Assembly: GCA_018663505.1 (NCBI GenBank)
Contig: JABJQG010000006.1
Location: 1 to 46,933, forward strand
Direction: 5' to 3'
DNA length: 46,933 nucleotides
Origin: Pseudobdellovibrionaceae bacterium
GTDB lineage: Bacteria > Bdellovibrionota > Bdellovibrionia > Bdellovibrionales > UBA1609
Part shown: in pieces, positions 1 to 8,113 of the stretch
How positions within the stretch are numbered: position 1 is the stretch's first letter
How the letters are laid out: every line of letters begins with the position of its first letter
Program-made: the position numbers and the translations under genes
The notes under the pieces: generated by a model
Databases searched by the model: none
The model's input: the letters and a program-made list of their open reading frames with translations, nothing else
What the model was told of the DNA's origin: nothing

Positions 1-1
1 A

Positions 2-88
2 GGCATATGGAGTTTATATTTTAGGCAATACAAACTTGGAATATTAGATGAAAGAAAGCAACGATTTATAGGTAAAATGATGTTATAG
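2..88 (+). pseudogene. C-terminal end of an IS481-type transposase (partial, cut by window edge)
   Basis: The first 28 in-frame codons, ending in TAG, read GIWSLYFRQYKLGILDER and onward. This resembles the extreme C-terminus of IS481/IS3-type integrase-core transposases, where a pattern of the kind G-x-W-x-V-Y-F followed by a short turn and D-E-R is common. Two near-identical 22-bp repeats of the kind found at IS481 ends follow directly. The catalytic DDE part lies outside the window, so I cannot say whether the element is intact. The call rests on a short peptide plus the adjacent repeats; it is an inference. Confidence 0.5.
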
Positions 89-140
89 TGTAACCCATGT
101 TGTGACCAGAAAGTGTAACCTATGTCGTGACCAGTTACAC
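88..140. repeat. Tandem 22-bp repeats at a probable IS481-type terminus
   Basis: GTGTAACCCATGTTGTGACC (88-107) recurs at 113-132 as GTGTAACCTATGTCGTGACC. The full 22-bp units (88-109 and 113-134) differ at two positions and lie 25 bp apart. The block closes with GTTACAC (134-140), the reverse complement of the GTGTAAC that opens each unit. Internally repeated ends of this style are known from IS481-like elements, so this is probably the right end of the element whose transposase tail precedes it. Confidence 0.55.
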
Positions 141-144
141 CCTT

Positions 145-169
145 AGGCCCGATCTCCCATGGATGGAAA
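145..169 (+). repeat. 25-bp dispersed tag, copy 1
   Basis: Positions 145-169 match 20176-20200 with one mismatch (the shared part begins AGGCCCGATCTCCCA and ends GGATGGAAA). Here it starts five bases after the IS terminus. In the second copy it forms the 3' side of a GC-rich stem-loop cluster upstream of the sigma-factor gene. The partner strand of that stem is missing here, as if the insertion sequence had replaced the left part. Confidence 0.6.
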
Positions 170-195
170 CGCCCCATGTGGAGAACCAAAAATCA

Positions 196-735
196 CTACT
201 TCAAAACCATTTTCACTTTTAAAATAACAGTATCATCAATAGTTTTGTCACCTAGGTTTTTAAAGAAACTGCCTGATCCATATTTCATGTTATAAAGAGT
301 GCGATCAAAAGCCAATTCGCCTTCATATGTTTTGCCCTTTTTTGTATAGGCCATAGAAACAGGGTTAGACTTTCCCATGATGGTAAGGGTACCAAACATA
401 TAACCACGATTTAATTTAGTAACTTTAAGACTTGCTGTTGGATATTTTTTAAGATTCAAAAAGTCTGCACTCTTCATATGTGTGAGAAATTTAGTTTTCC
501 ATTTTCCTTTAAGGTCAGTATTGTCGAGGGTATTCATATCCACAACTACTTCTCCACTATTAATTTTTCCTAAAGTGGTGTCCACGTTAGCAGACTTAAT
601 CTTAAGTGTGCCTGAGTGAGTATCTCCTGTGATTTTTGAACCACTCCAGTGAATACTGCTTTTACTTAGATCTAAGGTAGATGCAAAAGCGCTACTTGTT
701 GCAACTAGGATTAATAAACTAATTACTGTTTTCAT
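196..735 (-). CDS. YceI-family periplasmic protein
   Basis: This 179-residue protein has a cleavable signal peptide (residues 1-18, ending SAFA before STLDL), so it is periplasmic or secreted. The mature part has the YceI pattern: an opening strand SSIHWSGSKITGDTHSG, a central KTKFLTHMKSADFLN segment, a KKYPTASLKVTKL strand and a closing DDTVILKVKM strand. YceI proteins form a lipocalin-like barrel that binds isoprenoid-type lipids; the ligand here is unknown. Length fits the family (170-190). An AGGAG ribosome-binding site lies six bases before the ATG. It is monocistronic, between the IS remnant and an outer-membrane candidate on the other strand. Confidence 0.9.
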   Translation of the reverse strand: MKTVISLLILVATSSAFASTLDLSKSSIHWSGSKITGDTHSGTLKIKSANVDTTLGKINSGEVVVDMNTLDNTDLKGKWKTKFLTHMKSADFLNLKKYPTASLKVTKLNRGYMFGTLTIMGKSNPVSMAYTKKGKTYEGELAFDRTLYNMKYGSGSFFKNLGDKTIDDTVILKVKMVLK

Positions 736-915
736 TGTTACTCCTTTTCAATGAGTGTGTGTACATACTTAGATAGAAATCTTAAGGTGTAGAGTGGTAA
801 ATAGAAAGTTAAATCATTGAAACATCACGTTAATTTTATTCTTTTTAAGATATATTATTGGTTTATTGGGGTAAAATTATCTAAAAGAAAATGAATTGAA
901 AGTGAGACTTAAAAT

Positions 916-1686
916 ATGTCAAAAATTATTCTACTATTAACGGCAATGTTAGTAATAATAAATAACCAAAATTTATATGCTCAAGAAGGTGTATATAAAG
1001 TTATTATTGAAAAAGAAAAGAGAAAAGAAGCTAAACGTTGGACTCTTGCAGACTGGTTATCAACTAAAGAACGTAATCGCCAAATGGATATGTGGCTAGC
1101 CCTTCATTCCTCCGATACTGATTATGAATTTTATTTCAATTTAGACTATGCTACTCAATCAACCACTGAATCTAATTCGGCTTTGGGGATTGTTGATCAG
1201 GCAGTACCTGTTTATCGTGCCGGTTTTGCAGCTTACGCAACTATAATTGGACTAGAGTATAAATTTAGCAAGATGGGTGACTACCGTGGTTCTAAATCCT
1301 ATATAAATTTACGTATTTTTGGAACCAGTAACCAAAATACAAACTTCACGTTGTTTTATGGCAATCGTAACTATACAGAAACTATTTTGTCCTCACTAGG
1401 GGACGAGCAGTTTAAAAATGATTTTCTAGGTTTTTCTTACACTCTATATCTTTTGAAGCATTTTGGTCTGCAGGTGAATGTGGAAAACTATTTAGCAAAA
1501 GGTTCTGATAAAAGCTTAAATTTTGACGGATCGCTCATAGAGACTACAATATTTGTGGGTTACGGGTTTATGAGAGTCTACGGAACTATGTCCAAAGAAC
1601 CCATTAAATATACTCAATTAAGTACCTCAACAACACTGGAGTGGGCACGAGATGGACTTTATGGTGGTGTGAAGCTTTTCTTTTAG
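916..1686 (+). CDS. Probable outer-membrane beta-barrel protein, unknown function
   Basis: I do not recognise this 256-residue protein. It has an N-terminal signal peptide (about residues 1-22, ending LYAQ). A polar, Lys/Arg-rich stretch follows, then alternating strands rich in Tyr, Phe and Gly (for example FAAYATIIGLEYKF, YINLRIFGTSNQNTNFTLFY, GYGFMRVYGTMS). It ends GGVKLFF: a C-terminal aromatic residue is the usual outer-membrane barrel assembly signal. The pattern fits an 8-12 strand barrel. No strong Shine-Dalgarno sequence precedes the ATG. It is transcribed alone, divergently from yceI. The barrel call is an inference from composition and terminus. Confidence 0.7.
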   Translation: MSKIILLLTAMLVIINNQNLYAQEGVYKVIIEKEKRKEAKRWTLADWLSTKERNRQMDMWLALHSSDTDYEFYFNLDYATQSTTESNSALGIVDQAVPVYRAGFAAYATIIGLEYKFSKMGDYRGSKSYINLRIFGTSNQNTNFTLFYGNRNYTETILSSLGDEQFKNDFLGFSYTLYLLKHFGLQVNVENYLAKGSDKSLNFDGSLIETTIFVGYGFMRVYGTMSKEPIKYTQLSTSTTLEWARDGLYGGVKLFF

Positions 1687-1790
1687 ATGAAGGTTTGAAC
1701 ATTGTTAGTCATATTTAAACTAAGTTATTTTTAATAAATCGGTATATTTTATGAATCAAGTTTGTTAGAGAAAAATATTAACGGTGAATT

Positions 1791-2225
1791 CTATTTTGAT
1801 TGGGGTTTATGAATAGGGTAATTACTGTAGCGATTAAGTTTAAAATTAGTGTCGTTAAATGATAAGCTGAAGTCAGGAGATATGGATGACAATAATTCTC
1901 TTACAACAATCGTGTTTCCAATTAAATATGCAGATTTTGCTCTAAAATTACGTATTGATTGGTTGCTGAGGGAAATCTTTTTTTTGTCAAAAACTTTTAG
2001 AGTTACATCATATAAGAATGTAGTATCTGGTGATAAATAACTCGATTGAGCATTGTTTGCTTGTACTAAGAAGCAATATTGATCATTGCATGTCTTAAGT
2101 TGGTAGAGTTTGTATGCTGTATTCTTTGCAGAGGTATTTATTGAAAAAACACATAATACAGATAGGTATGCTATCTGTATTATGTGTTTTTTGTAGAAAA
2201 AATCAATTATTCTAGAGTTAGTCAT
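1791..2225 (-). CDS. Small secreted protein, unknown function
   Basis: A 144-residue reading frame starts with MTNSRIIDFF. It has a basic, hydrophobic leader (KKHIIQIAYLSVLCVFSINTS) that looks like a signal peptide cleaved near SAKN. The mature part holds a Cys pair (TCNDQYC) and no recognisable domain. I chose the start that overlaps the preceding lipoprotein gene by 8 bp, which would couple their translation; the frame is open further upstream but runs inside that gene. The oddity is a perfect 22-bp inverted repeat (2144-2192) inside the leader-coding region, resembling a terminator. Expression may be low or conditional. Confidence 0.5.
   Translation of the reverse strand: MTNSRIIDFFYKKHIIQIAYLSVLCVFSINTSAKNTAYKLYQLKTCNDQYCFLVQANNAQSSYLSPDTTFLYDVTLKVFDKKKISLSNQSIRNFRAKSAYLIGNTIVVRELLSSISPDFSLSFNDTNFKLNRYSNYPIHKPQSK
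2144..2192. terminator. Bidirectional rho-independent terminator-like hairpin
   Basis: Two perfect 22-bp arms (2144-2165 and 2171-2192) surround a 5-base loop, GTATG. The left arm begins AAAAAAC and the right arm ends GTTTTTT, so either strand gives a stem followed by a U-tract. It lies 26 bases past the stop of the large lipoprotein gene (minus strand), where a terminator would be expected, yet inside the predicted leader of the next reading frame. Confidence 0.75.
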
Positions 2226-3552
2226 AGCAATTAACTTGGGGGTCCTTAAGCAATACTTTACTTGCATCACCATTAGGGAACATTCCACCAAATGTTTTAT
2301 CACTGAATGATGTCCCTTGCCCACATTTGTCAAATTTATCAGGTGCAAGTTTTAATAAATCATCCACAGGGTTTAGTAGTAAAGCAGCAGGTCTCATAAG
2401 TGTACTAACTGTCCTTCCTGTTTTTTCTACTTCTATATTCATAACGCCACCAGATAAATAGTTAGTCATTTTATCTAGAACATCATTTATATTTTGATTA
2501 TCATCGGTCAGTTTTGACAGGCAGACATCAGATTTAATAAAGTTTCTTTTTCTGTTTTTTCTGGTTTCTTTGCCAGAAGGGCAAAGAGTCTTTTGTTGTT
2601 TTAAAACCCATCTAGTAGCAGCAACAACGTCAGAACCCATGCCTATTATATCTTTTAACCCATTATTAGTTCGAAGTTTTCCAGCTTTAGCATTACTTTT
2701 AAAATAACCGACAATTTCTTTGTGTGTAGGGGTAAGCGGCACTTCATAAATATCAGTATTGTCATCATATTTAGAAATAAACTTACTAAATCCGTTTAAA
2801 TCATACGCTGTAACTAATGATGTGTACATTTGCATACCAGCTTGCATATGTTGAAGAGCTTCAATATCAGCCTTATCCAGTTTGATTGTTAGGGCGTTAA
2901 GTAGATCACACTTCTTGTCATATTCGATATAGTTTTCTGATGTTAACTGAACGGAACATTCCTCGGAAGCATTATCAACAGTTGCGCCAGCAAACAGTAC
3001 ATTTATGTGCAGAGTTAAGTTCATTTCCTTATTAGCTTTTAAGAATTTACGAAAATCATTTTGACCAGTTCTATATTCGTCTAAATAATCTTGAAACTCT
3101 GATTCATTTGAGATATCTGCTTTTCCTGAATTGTCTAATAAAAATGTTTTAAAACCACTTTTTGGAAATCGGGCAACAGTCTCTTTATACTCCTTGATGG
3201 CATCGGCATCGCCATGTTTTAAAACCGCTGGTTCTACCCTTTTATAAATCCCTCTTAACTTCATAAATGAAGCGACAAAACCTTTGTAGAATTGAGCTCT
3301 TTTGTTATTTGGGTCAATATTTAAAGCTCTGCTAAAGACAAGGTCGGCATACATAAATCGAATTGGATCCATAAGTTGTTCTCCAGCGAGAGCTAACTCT
3401 TCAGCAAGTTGGTTTGCTGGAATAGATTTGTCATAAGCATTTGGGTTAAGATTTATTTTTCCTTTATTATTATTCTTGTTGTTATTGGTGCAAGCCGTCA
3501 TAAGACTCATAAGGCAAGCCCCGAGGACAACTTTATTTACTATTTTTTTCAT
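2218..3552 (-). CDS. Large lipoprotein with TPR-like helical repeats, unknown function
   Basis: This is a 444-residue lipoprotein. The leader MKKIVNKVVLGACLMSLMTAC carries the lipobox LMTAC (Cys21), followed by an Asn/Lys-rich linker (NNNKNNNKGK). Residues of about 40-125 look like helical TPR-type repeats (DLVFSRALNIDPNNKRAQFYKGF). The rest is mostly helical with Cys pairs (near SEECS and KKCD) and a Cys-containing C-terminus (VNCYD). I know no family for it. AAGGAAA precedes the ATG. Its stop overlaps the start of the small secreted protein; a hairpin at 2144-2192 probably ends its transcript. A 40-codon frame lies just upstream. Confidence 0.75.
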   Translation of the reverse strand: MKKIVNKVVLGACLMSLMTACTNNNKNNNKGKINLNPNAYDKSIPANQLAEELALAGEQLMDPIRFMYADLVFSRALNIDPNNKRAQFYKGFVASFMKLRGIYKRVEPAVLKHGDADAIKEYKETVARFPKSGFKTFLLDNSGKADISNESEFQDYLDEYRTGQNDFRKFLKANKEMNLTLHINVLFAGATVDNASEECSVQLTSENYIEYDKKCDLLNALTIKLDKADIEALQHMQAGMQMYTSLVTAYDLNGFSKFISKYDDNTDIYEVPLTPTHKEIVGYFKSNAKAGKLRTNNGLKDIIGMGSDVVAATRWVLKQQKTLCPSGKETRKNRKRNFIKSDVCLSKLTDDNQNINDVLDKMTNYLSGGVMNIEVEKTGRTVSTLMRPAALLLNPVDDLLKLAPDKFDKCGQGTSFSDKTFGGMFPNGDASKVLLKDPQVNCYD

Positions 3553-3617
3553 TATAATTTCCTTTTTTTTGTTGGTCTCTTTAGCTTTATAACTTTCAAT
3601 TTACCTATTCATTATAA

Positions 3618-3740
3618 TTAAGCTGCTAAAAAAGTTTTAAAAAGAGAGTCAATTTCATTTGTATATTGTGCATATTCAAATAAGATGCCACCACCTAACC
3701 TGTCGAAATTATTAGATAAATATAATTGTATTAATTTCAT
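3618..3740 (-). CDS. Possible 40-residue small protein upstream of the lipoprotein
   Basis: An ATG frame on the minus strand encodes 40 residues, beginning MKLIQLYLSNNFDRLGGG and ending FKTFLAA. A GAAGGA motif lies about 10 bases before the ATG. The stop is 65 bases before the lipoprotein ATG on the same strand, so it could be the first cistron. Composition is protein-like (amphipathic, with a Gly-Gly-Gly turn). I recognise no family. It could also be chance in an AT-rich leader. Confidence 0.35.
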   Translation of the reverse strand: MKLIQLYLSNNFDRLGGGILFEYAQYTNEIDSLFKTFLAA

Positions 3741-4075
3741 GTGATTATTTTCCTTCAAATCAGATGAATTTGTTGTACAACTTATCAAGTTTTATAACAG
3801 TTTTGAGCTAATGGATTTTTTTCAGGCTAATAGAGATTAAATTACTACTGTGAAAATAAGGATTTAAGTGGGTAATTGAAATTATGTTAAAAACTTGTGA
3901 AATTATGTGATGTGAAAAAAATTTAAAATAATATTTTAATAGTTATCCCATTTAGCTCCTTAGAGGTTTGTAAGTTTGAGCTTAATAAAACTCATTTGTG
4001 AATTATAAACAGCATGTCTTGTTATTACTAGAGAATCAGGTAGTCTAGCTCCCGTAATTAACAAAGGGGTTAATC
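3741..4075. other. Intergenic region with no clear gene
   Basis: This 335-base AT-rich stretch separates the minus-strand small ORF/lipoprotein unit from the plus-strand VOC gene. I see no RNA gene, strong hairpin or repeat. It must carry divergent promoters, but I could not single out convincing -35/-10 pairs. Confidence 0.5.
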
Positions 4076-4615
4076 GTGAAAATTAAACAGATTCATCATG
4101 TGGCGTATAGATGTAAAGACGCTAAAGAAACAGTAGAGTTTTATAAAAAAGTTCTGAAGATGGATTTTTTAGTGGCCATTGCCGAAGATAAGGTACCATC
4201 AACAAAAGAACCGGATCCTTATATGCATGTTTTTATGGATGCTGGACAGGGAAATATTTTGGCTTTTTTCGAAATTCCTAATTCTCCAGAGATGGGTAAA
4301 GATCCAAATACTCCAGCTTGGGTTCAGCATATCGCTTTTGAATTAGAGACAATGGAAGAGTTAATGACGGCCAAAGAAGAGCTTGAGTCTCATGGACTTG
4401 ATGTTATTGGACCTACAAATCATGGAATAATTAAATCAATTTACTTTTTTGATCCAAATGGTCATCGTTTAGAGCTTACTGTTCGCACAGGTACTGCAGA
4501 TCAATTAAAGCAATTAAATGGTGTGGCTCAAGAAATGTTAGATGAGTGGGCAGTGACTAAGAAAGCTCCTAAACATGCAGCTTGGATGCACGAAGAAGAG
4601 TTTTCAAACTCATAG
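4076..4615 (+). CDS. VOC (glyoxalase/dioxygenase fold) protein
   Basis: This 179-residue protein has one vicinal-oxygen-chelate module pair: IKQIHHVAYRCKDAKETVEF opens the first, and AWVQHIAFELETMEEL with IYFFDPNGHRLELT forms the second. Candidate metal ligands in the usual places are His8, Glu66, His85 and Glu133. Residues beyond about 140 form a helical tail not needed for the fold. Family members include glyoxalase I, fosfomycin-resistance enzymes and extradiol dioxygenases; I cannot choose a substrate. The start is GTG with AAAGGGG eight bases upstream. Its 3' end overlaps the convergent sfsA by 6 bp. Confidence 0.88.
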   Translation: MKIKQIHHVAYRCKDAKETVEFYKKVLKMDFLVAIAEDKVPSTKEPDPYMHVFMDAGQGNILAFFEIPNSPEMGKDPNTPAWVQHIAFELETMEELMTAKEELESHGLDVIGPTNHGIIKSIYFFDPNGHRLELTVRTGTADQLKQLNGVAQEMLDEWAVTKKAPKHAAWMHEEEFSNS

Positions 4616-5368
4616 AATAATTTTAATATTTTCAGGGTTAATGGTGATGGCATTTCCCTGAAAGTTACAAGCGTAAGCAGTAACCTGAACACCAGCATCG
4701 TTAGCTGTTCTTAAGAGCTCGCCATATTTAGGGTCAATGTCATCGGCTGGTGTAAATCGGTTACAGTCTTCTCTTTGTATGAGAAAGAAGATTTCGGCAG
4801 TGTGTCCTTTTTCAACTAGGTGAACCAACTCTTCTAAATGTTTTTGCCCACGAGTGGTCACAGAATCTGGGAAGGTGGCCATTGATGGGTCAGTGTCCGA
4901 GGTTAAAGTAACATTTTTCACTTCTACAAAATGAAACTTATGGTCATTAAAGGTTTTCTCATCTAATTTTTTTATTTTTTCAAGCCCCTGTTCTTTGTCC
5001 CAAAGCACGAGGTCAATACGACTTTTATCACTAATTTTTACTTCACGCTGAGCATGGTTATATTTGTGCCAATGCTCTACAGCTTTAGTCTCCCAAGCCT
5101 CCCAAACAAGTTGATTAGTGAGGTGGGTATTGACGCCAATCCAAGAGGTGGGGGCTTTAATGGCTTGAAGGGTGTATTTTAATTTACGTTTTGGATCATC
5201 TACATAAGTATACTTACATGGGGCATCTTCAATAAGGCAGCCCTTCATGCTCCCAGTATTTGGGCAATGTGCCGTAAGCACTTCACCTTCTGGTGTGCGT
5301 ATATCAGTAAAAAAGCGTTTATAGCGCTTAACAAATTGTCCCTCAAAAATATTATCTTTAAAATCCAT
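4610..5368 (-). CDS. sfsA: SfsA family protein (sugar fermentation stimulation protein)
   Basis: The 252 residues match SfsA end to end: GQFVKRYKRFFTDI near the N-terminus, the HCPNTGSMKGCL signature, a SRIDLVLWD segment and FVEVKNVTL followed by FPDSVTTRGQKHLEEL. The later D, E-x-K-type residues resemble a restriction-endonuclease-like core, and SfsA proteins are thought to bind or cut nucleic acid, although the name comes from a maltose-metabolism phenotype in E. coli. Length is slightly above the usual 230-240. It is monocistronic and convergent with the VOC gene. No strong ribosome-binding site was seen. Confidence 0.93.
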   Translation of the reverse strand: MDFKDNIFEGQFVKRYKRFFTDIRTPEGEVLTAHCPNTGSMKGCLIEDAPCKYTYVDDPKRKLKYTLQAIKAPTSWIGVNTHLTNQLVWEAWETKAVEHWHKYNHAQREVKISDKSRIDLVLWDKEQGLEKIKKLDEKTFNDHKFHFVEVKNVTLTSDTDPSMATFPDSVTTRGQKHLEELVHLVEKGHTAEIFFLIQREDCNRFTPADDIDPKYGELLRTANDAGVQVTAYACNFQGNAITINPENIKIIL

Positions 5369-5781
5369 AACAAGGTTTTAAATGAGACCTTAGTTTTTTG
5401 CAACGTATGGCTCTAAACTAGCAAAACTGCTATATTTGATAGCCTTATACTTACCAGATCTTGACTAAAGCAACCCGTAGGTCAAAATGGTCATGACTAA
5501 AATGACTTTTGGGTCATAATGGTCGTTACGAAAAGGCTGTAGGAAAGTCATCACTTTAGAGAGAATTTAATCGTTTTAGGCTCAATTCCCTGCGACTTGC
5601 AGCGGGGAGTGGCTTCATTTAAGGCAAAATTAACATTATTTATCCTTTTGGTATTGCACTCAGTCGCAAAAAGTATCGGCGCACCTTTTTGCGACGGGGT
5701 GCGGTGTTGAGTGAGCGGGGGATAATTCTATGGTGTTCGTAAAAGTATGTCTTTTTTGGGGCAGTTTGTGTATAAGGTGTG
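5369..5781. promoter_or_regulatory. 413-base upstream region of the lipA operon
   Basis: This gap separates divergent sfsA and lipA. It contains an imperfect direct repeat with a 32-base period, GGTCAAAATGGTCATGAC (5480-5497) and GGTCATAATGGTCGTTAC (5512-5529), 14 of 18 identical, which could be paired operator half-sites. It also contains the hairpin element at 5662-5695. No RNA gene was recognised. Regulatory function is inferred from position only. Confidence 0.35.
5662..5695 (+). repeat. 34-bp dispersed hairpin element, copy A
   Basis: AGTCGCAAAAAG (5662-5673) and CTTTTTGCGAC (5685-5695) form an 11-bp stem with an intervening loop. CACTCA just outside on the left and TGAGTG further right may extend it. 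The 34 bases match the reverse complement of 26002-26036 with only two differences, both in the loop region. There is no T-tract, so it is not a simple terminator. Confidence 0.65.
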
Positions 5782-6750
5782 ATGGAAAATTCTTCAGATA
5801 AATTAAGTAGTAAGAAGGTGCATCGGCGAGAGCCTAAGCCTTCTTGGATTAAGGTTAAGCCGCCAGCTGGCGAAACTTATTTTGGTATTAAAAATATGTT
5901 GAAAGACCTACAAATTGCAACAGTCTGCCAAGAGGCGGGTTGTCCAAATATTGCTGAATGTTGGCAGGGAGGTACAGCCACGTTTATGATTATGGGTGAT
6001 ACCTGCACGCGCGGTTGTCGTTTTTGTTCTGTAAATACGGCAAAACTAGATGGAGTGCTCCCTGTAGATGAGCCTGAAAAAGTAAGTTATGCGCTTTCTA
6101 AAATGGATTTAAAATACGTTGTGATTACAAGTGTGGACCGTGATGATGTGCCCGATGGTGGGGCGGCACATTTTGCCAAAACCATAGATCTCATTCATCA
6201 GTCTTGCCCAGATTTATTAATTGAAGTTTTGACTCCTGATTTTTCTGGAGTGGAAGCGCATATAGATAAGATAATTTCAGCAAAACCAGATGTGTTTGCT
6301 CAAAATATTGAAACTGTAAAGCGGTTAACTAAAAGAGTAAGGGACCCAAGAGCTGGGTACGAGCAAACTTTACAGGTTTTGAAATACATCAAACAACAAG
6401 TTCCCCCAATGATTACTAAAACTTCTATTATGTTAGGTCTTGGAGAGACAGAGGATGAAGTCATGGAGACCCTTAAAGATCTAAGGTCAGTGGGTTGTGA
6501 CGTTGTCACCTTTGGTCAATATTTACAGCCAAGTAAAAAGCAACTCAAAGTAGAAAAGTTTTATACACCTGAAGAATTTGATTATTGGAAGATTGTGGCA
6601 GATAACTTAGGTTTCTTTTATGTGGCAAGTGGACCCTTGGTAAGAAGCTCCTATAAAGCCGGAGAATACTTTATGCAGGGTATGATTAAAAAAATGAAAA
6701 CTCAAGAGCAACAACTGGAAAAAGAAGGTGGTACAAATGTTGGTGGTTAA
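5782..6750 (+). CDS. lipA: Lipoyl synthase
   Basis: This is a radical-SAM enzyme that inserts two sulfur atoms into the octanoyl group on lipoyl domains. Both iron-sulfur clusters are visible, numbered from the ATG at 5782: the auxiliary cluster CQEAGCPNIAEC (Cys49, 54, 60) and the radical-SAM motif CTRGCRFC (Cys75, 79, 82). Later motifs include VDRDDVPDGGAAHFA, HNIET-like AQNIETV and MLGLGETEDEV, with the terminal RSSYKAGE. The ATG at 5782 is preceded by AAGG; a GTG one codon earlier is less well placed. It is first gene of an operon with E2 (14-bp overlap), E3 and lipB, so the lipoyl-attachment enzymes and their substrate protein are made together. Confidence 0.97.
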   Translation: MENSSDKLSSKKVHRREPKPSWIKVKPPAGETYFGIKNMLKDLQIATVCQEAGCPNIAECWQGGTATFMIMGDTCTRGCRFCSVNTAKLDGVLPVDEPEKVSYALSKMDLKYVVITSVDRDDVPDGGAAHFAKTIDLIHQSCPDLLIEVLTPDFSGVEAHIDKIISAKPDVFAQNIETVKRLTKRVRDPRAGYEQTLQVLKYIKQQVPPMITKTSIMLGLGETEDEVMETLKDLRSVGCDVVTFGQYLQPSKKQLKVEKFYTPEEFDYWKIVADNLGFFYVASGPLVRSSYKAGEYFMQGMIKKMKTQEQQLEKEGGTNVGG

Positions 6751-8035
6751 TTTACCAGATTTAGGTGAAGGTGTAACTGAAGGGGAAATGGTAAAGTGGT
6801 TAGTGAATATAGGGGATAATATTACTGCTGATCAGCCAGTGGCTGAAATTATGACTGACAAAGCTACTGTGGAAGTTCCTTCTCCATTCTCTGGAAAAGT
6901 TATAGAATTTAAAGCTCAAGAGGGTGATATTGTTCCCATCGAAACGGCTTTGTTAACTTTAGAAGGCGATGAGTCTCAAGCTCATGGAATTAAATCAAAT
7001 AATTGTGAGCCTGCTGGCAGTACTGTGGATTCTCAAGCTGTTAATGCTGAAGCCGCATCAACAAATAGTGTATCAAGATCAATTGGTAATAATGAAGCCG
7101 GGGCATTAATAACTCCGCCAGTTGCTGGTCAACGTGTACTTGCCTCGCCAAGCACAAGAAAATTAGCTAGAGAAAAAAATATAGATATTAACCAGCTCAA
7201 TGGGACAGGCCCTGTGGGCAGAGTCACTAGAGATGATGTTTTAGGGTCAGGAGTTCCAGGCGCCGGAGCAACAACATCAAACACTCCTGTTGCAAAGTTG
7301 GCAATTCCTGATTTTAAATCTCAAGGCGGAGCTCTTGAAGAGAGAGAGCCTATTCGTGGGATTCGTCGAAAAATTGTAGCGGCCATGCAGTTGTCGAAAC
7401 AAGTGATTCCTCATTTTACTTTAATGGATGAAGCTGTGGTGACTCAGTTGGTGGAAACAAGAATGCAAATGAAAGTTGCTGCCGAGGAGTATGGAGTGAA
7501 AGTGACATACTTACCGTTGGTTATGAAAGCTTTGATTGCCACCTGCAAAAAATATCCTATGTTGAATGCAAGCATTGATGATAATGCCAACGAGATTGTT
7601 TATAAAAAATATTTTAATTTAGGCTTTGCTGCTGATACTCCAAATGGGTTGGTTGTACCGGTCATTAAAAATGCCGATCAAAAAACTATCTTACAAATTA
7701 GTGCTGAAATTAACGAATTGGCTATTAAAGCTCGCGAAGGTAAATTAGCTCCTGCAGATTTAAAGGATGCTACTATTACTGTGACAAACATAGGGACTAT
7801 TGGAGGCACATATGCTACTCCAATTATTAATCATCCACAAGTTGCCATACTTGGAATGTACAAAATGGTGAATAAGCCAGTGTGGAAAGAGGATAAGTTT
7901 GTACCTGAAAAAGTCATGAATTTTACAATTACTGCTGATCACAGACTTATTGATGGCGCTGTTGCAGCAAGGTTTTTATCTGACTTTTTAGCTAAAATTG
8001 AGTCACCATCCAAAATGTTGTTAGAAATGGTATAA
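6737..8035 (+). CDS. 2-oxoacid dehydrogenase complex E2 (dihydrolipoyl acyltransferase)
   Basis: The 432-residue E2 has three parts: a single lipoyl domain (residues 1-77) with the lipoylated Lys42 in MTDKATVEVP; an Ala/Ser/Thr linker and a peripheral-subunit-binding domain near 140-175 (SPSTRKLAREKNIDINQL, TGPVGRVTRDDV); and a catalytic domain ending with His402 and Asp406 in DHRLIDGAVAARF. The acyl group could be acetyl (pyruvate) or branched-chain; the sequence as read here does not decide, and no E1 genes are in the window. I chose ATG 6737 (AAGG eight bases upstream) over a GTG three codons earlier. It overlaps lipA. Confidence 0.95.
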   Translation: MLVVNLPDLGEGVTEGEMVKWLVNIGDNITADQPVAEIMTDKATVEVPSPFSGKVIEFKAQEGDIVPIETALLTLEGDESQAHGIKSNNCEPAGSTVDSQAVNAEAASTNSVSRSIGNNEAGALITPPVAGQRVLASPSTRKLAREKNIDINQLNGTGPVGRVTRDDVLGSGVPGAGATTSNTPVAKLAIPDFKSQGGALEEREPIRGIRRKIVAAMQLSKQVIPHFTLMDEAVVTQLVETRMQMKVAAEEYGVKVTYLPLVMKALIATCKKYPMLNASIDDNANEIVYKKYFNLGFAADTPNGLVVPVIKNADQKTILQISAEINELAIKAREGKLAPADLKDATITVTNIGTIGGTYATPIINHPQVAILGMYKMVNKPVWKEDKFVPEKVMNFTITADHRLIDGAVAARFLSDFLAKIESPSKMLLEMV

Positions 8036-8113
8036 GAAGAAATTAAATTCTCAGTGCAACATTGTTGTTCAGTTTTTTTTATTTTAAAAATGAATTAAAG
8101 GAGTTTTGAGAAA

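Noticed and set aside
1849-2040. 63-codon plus-strand frame opposite the small secreted protein
   Set aside because: It is antisense to the minus-strand frame, which has a plausible signal peptide; no start signal on the plus strand.
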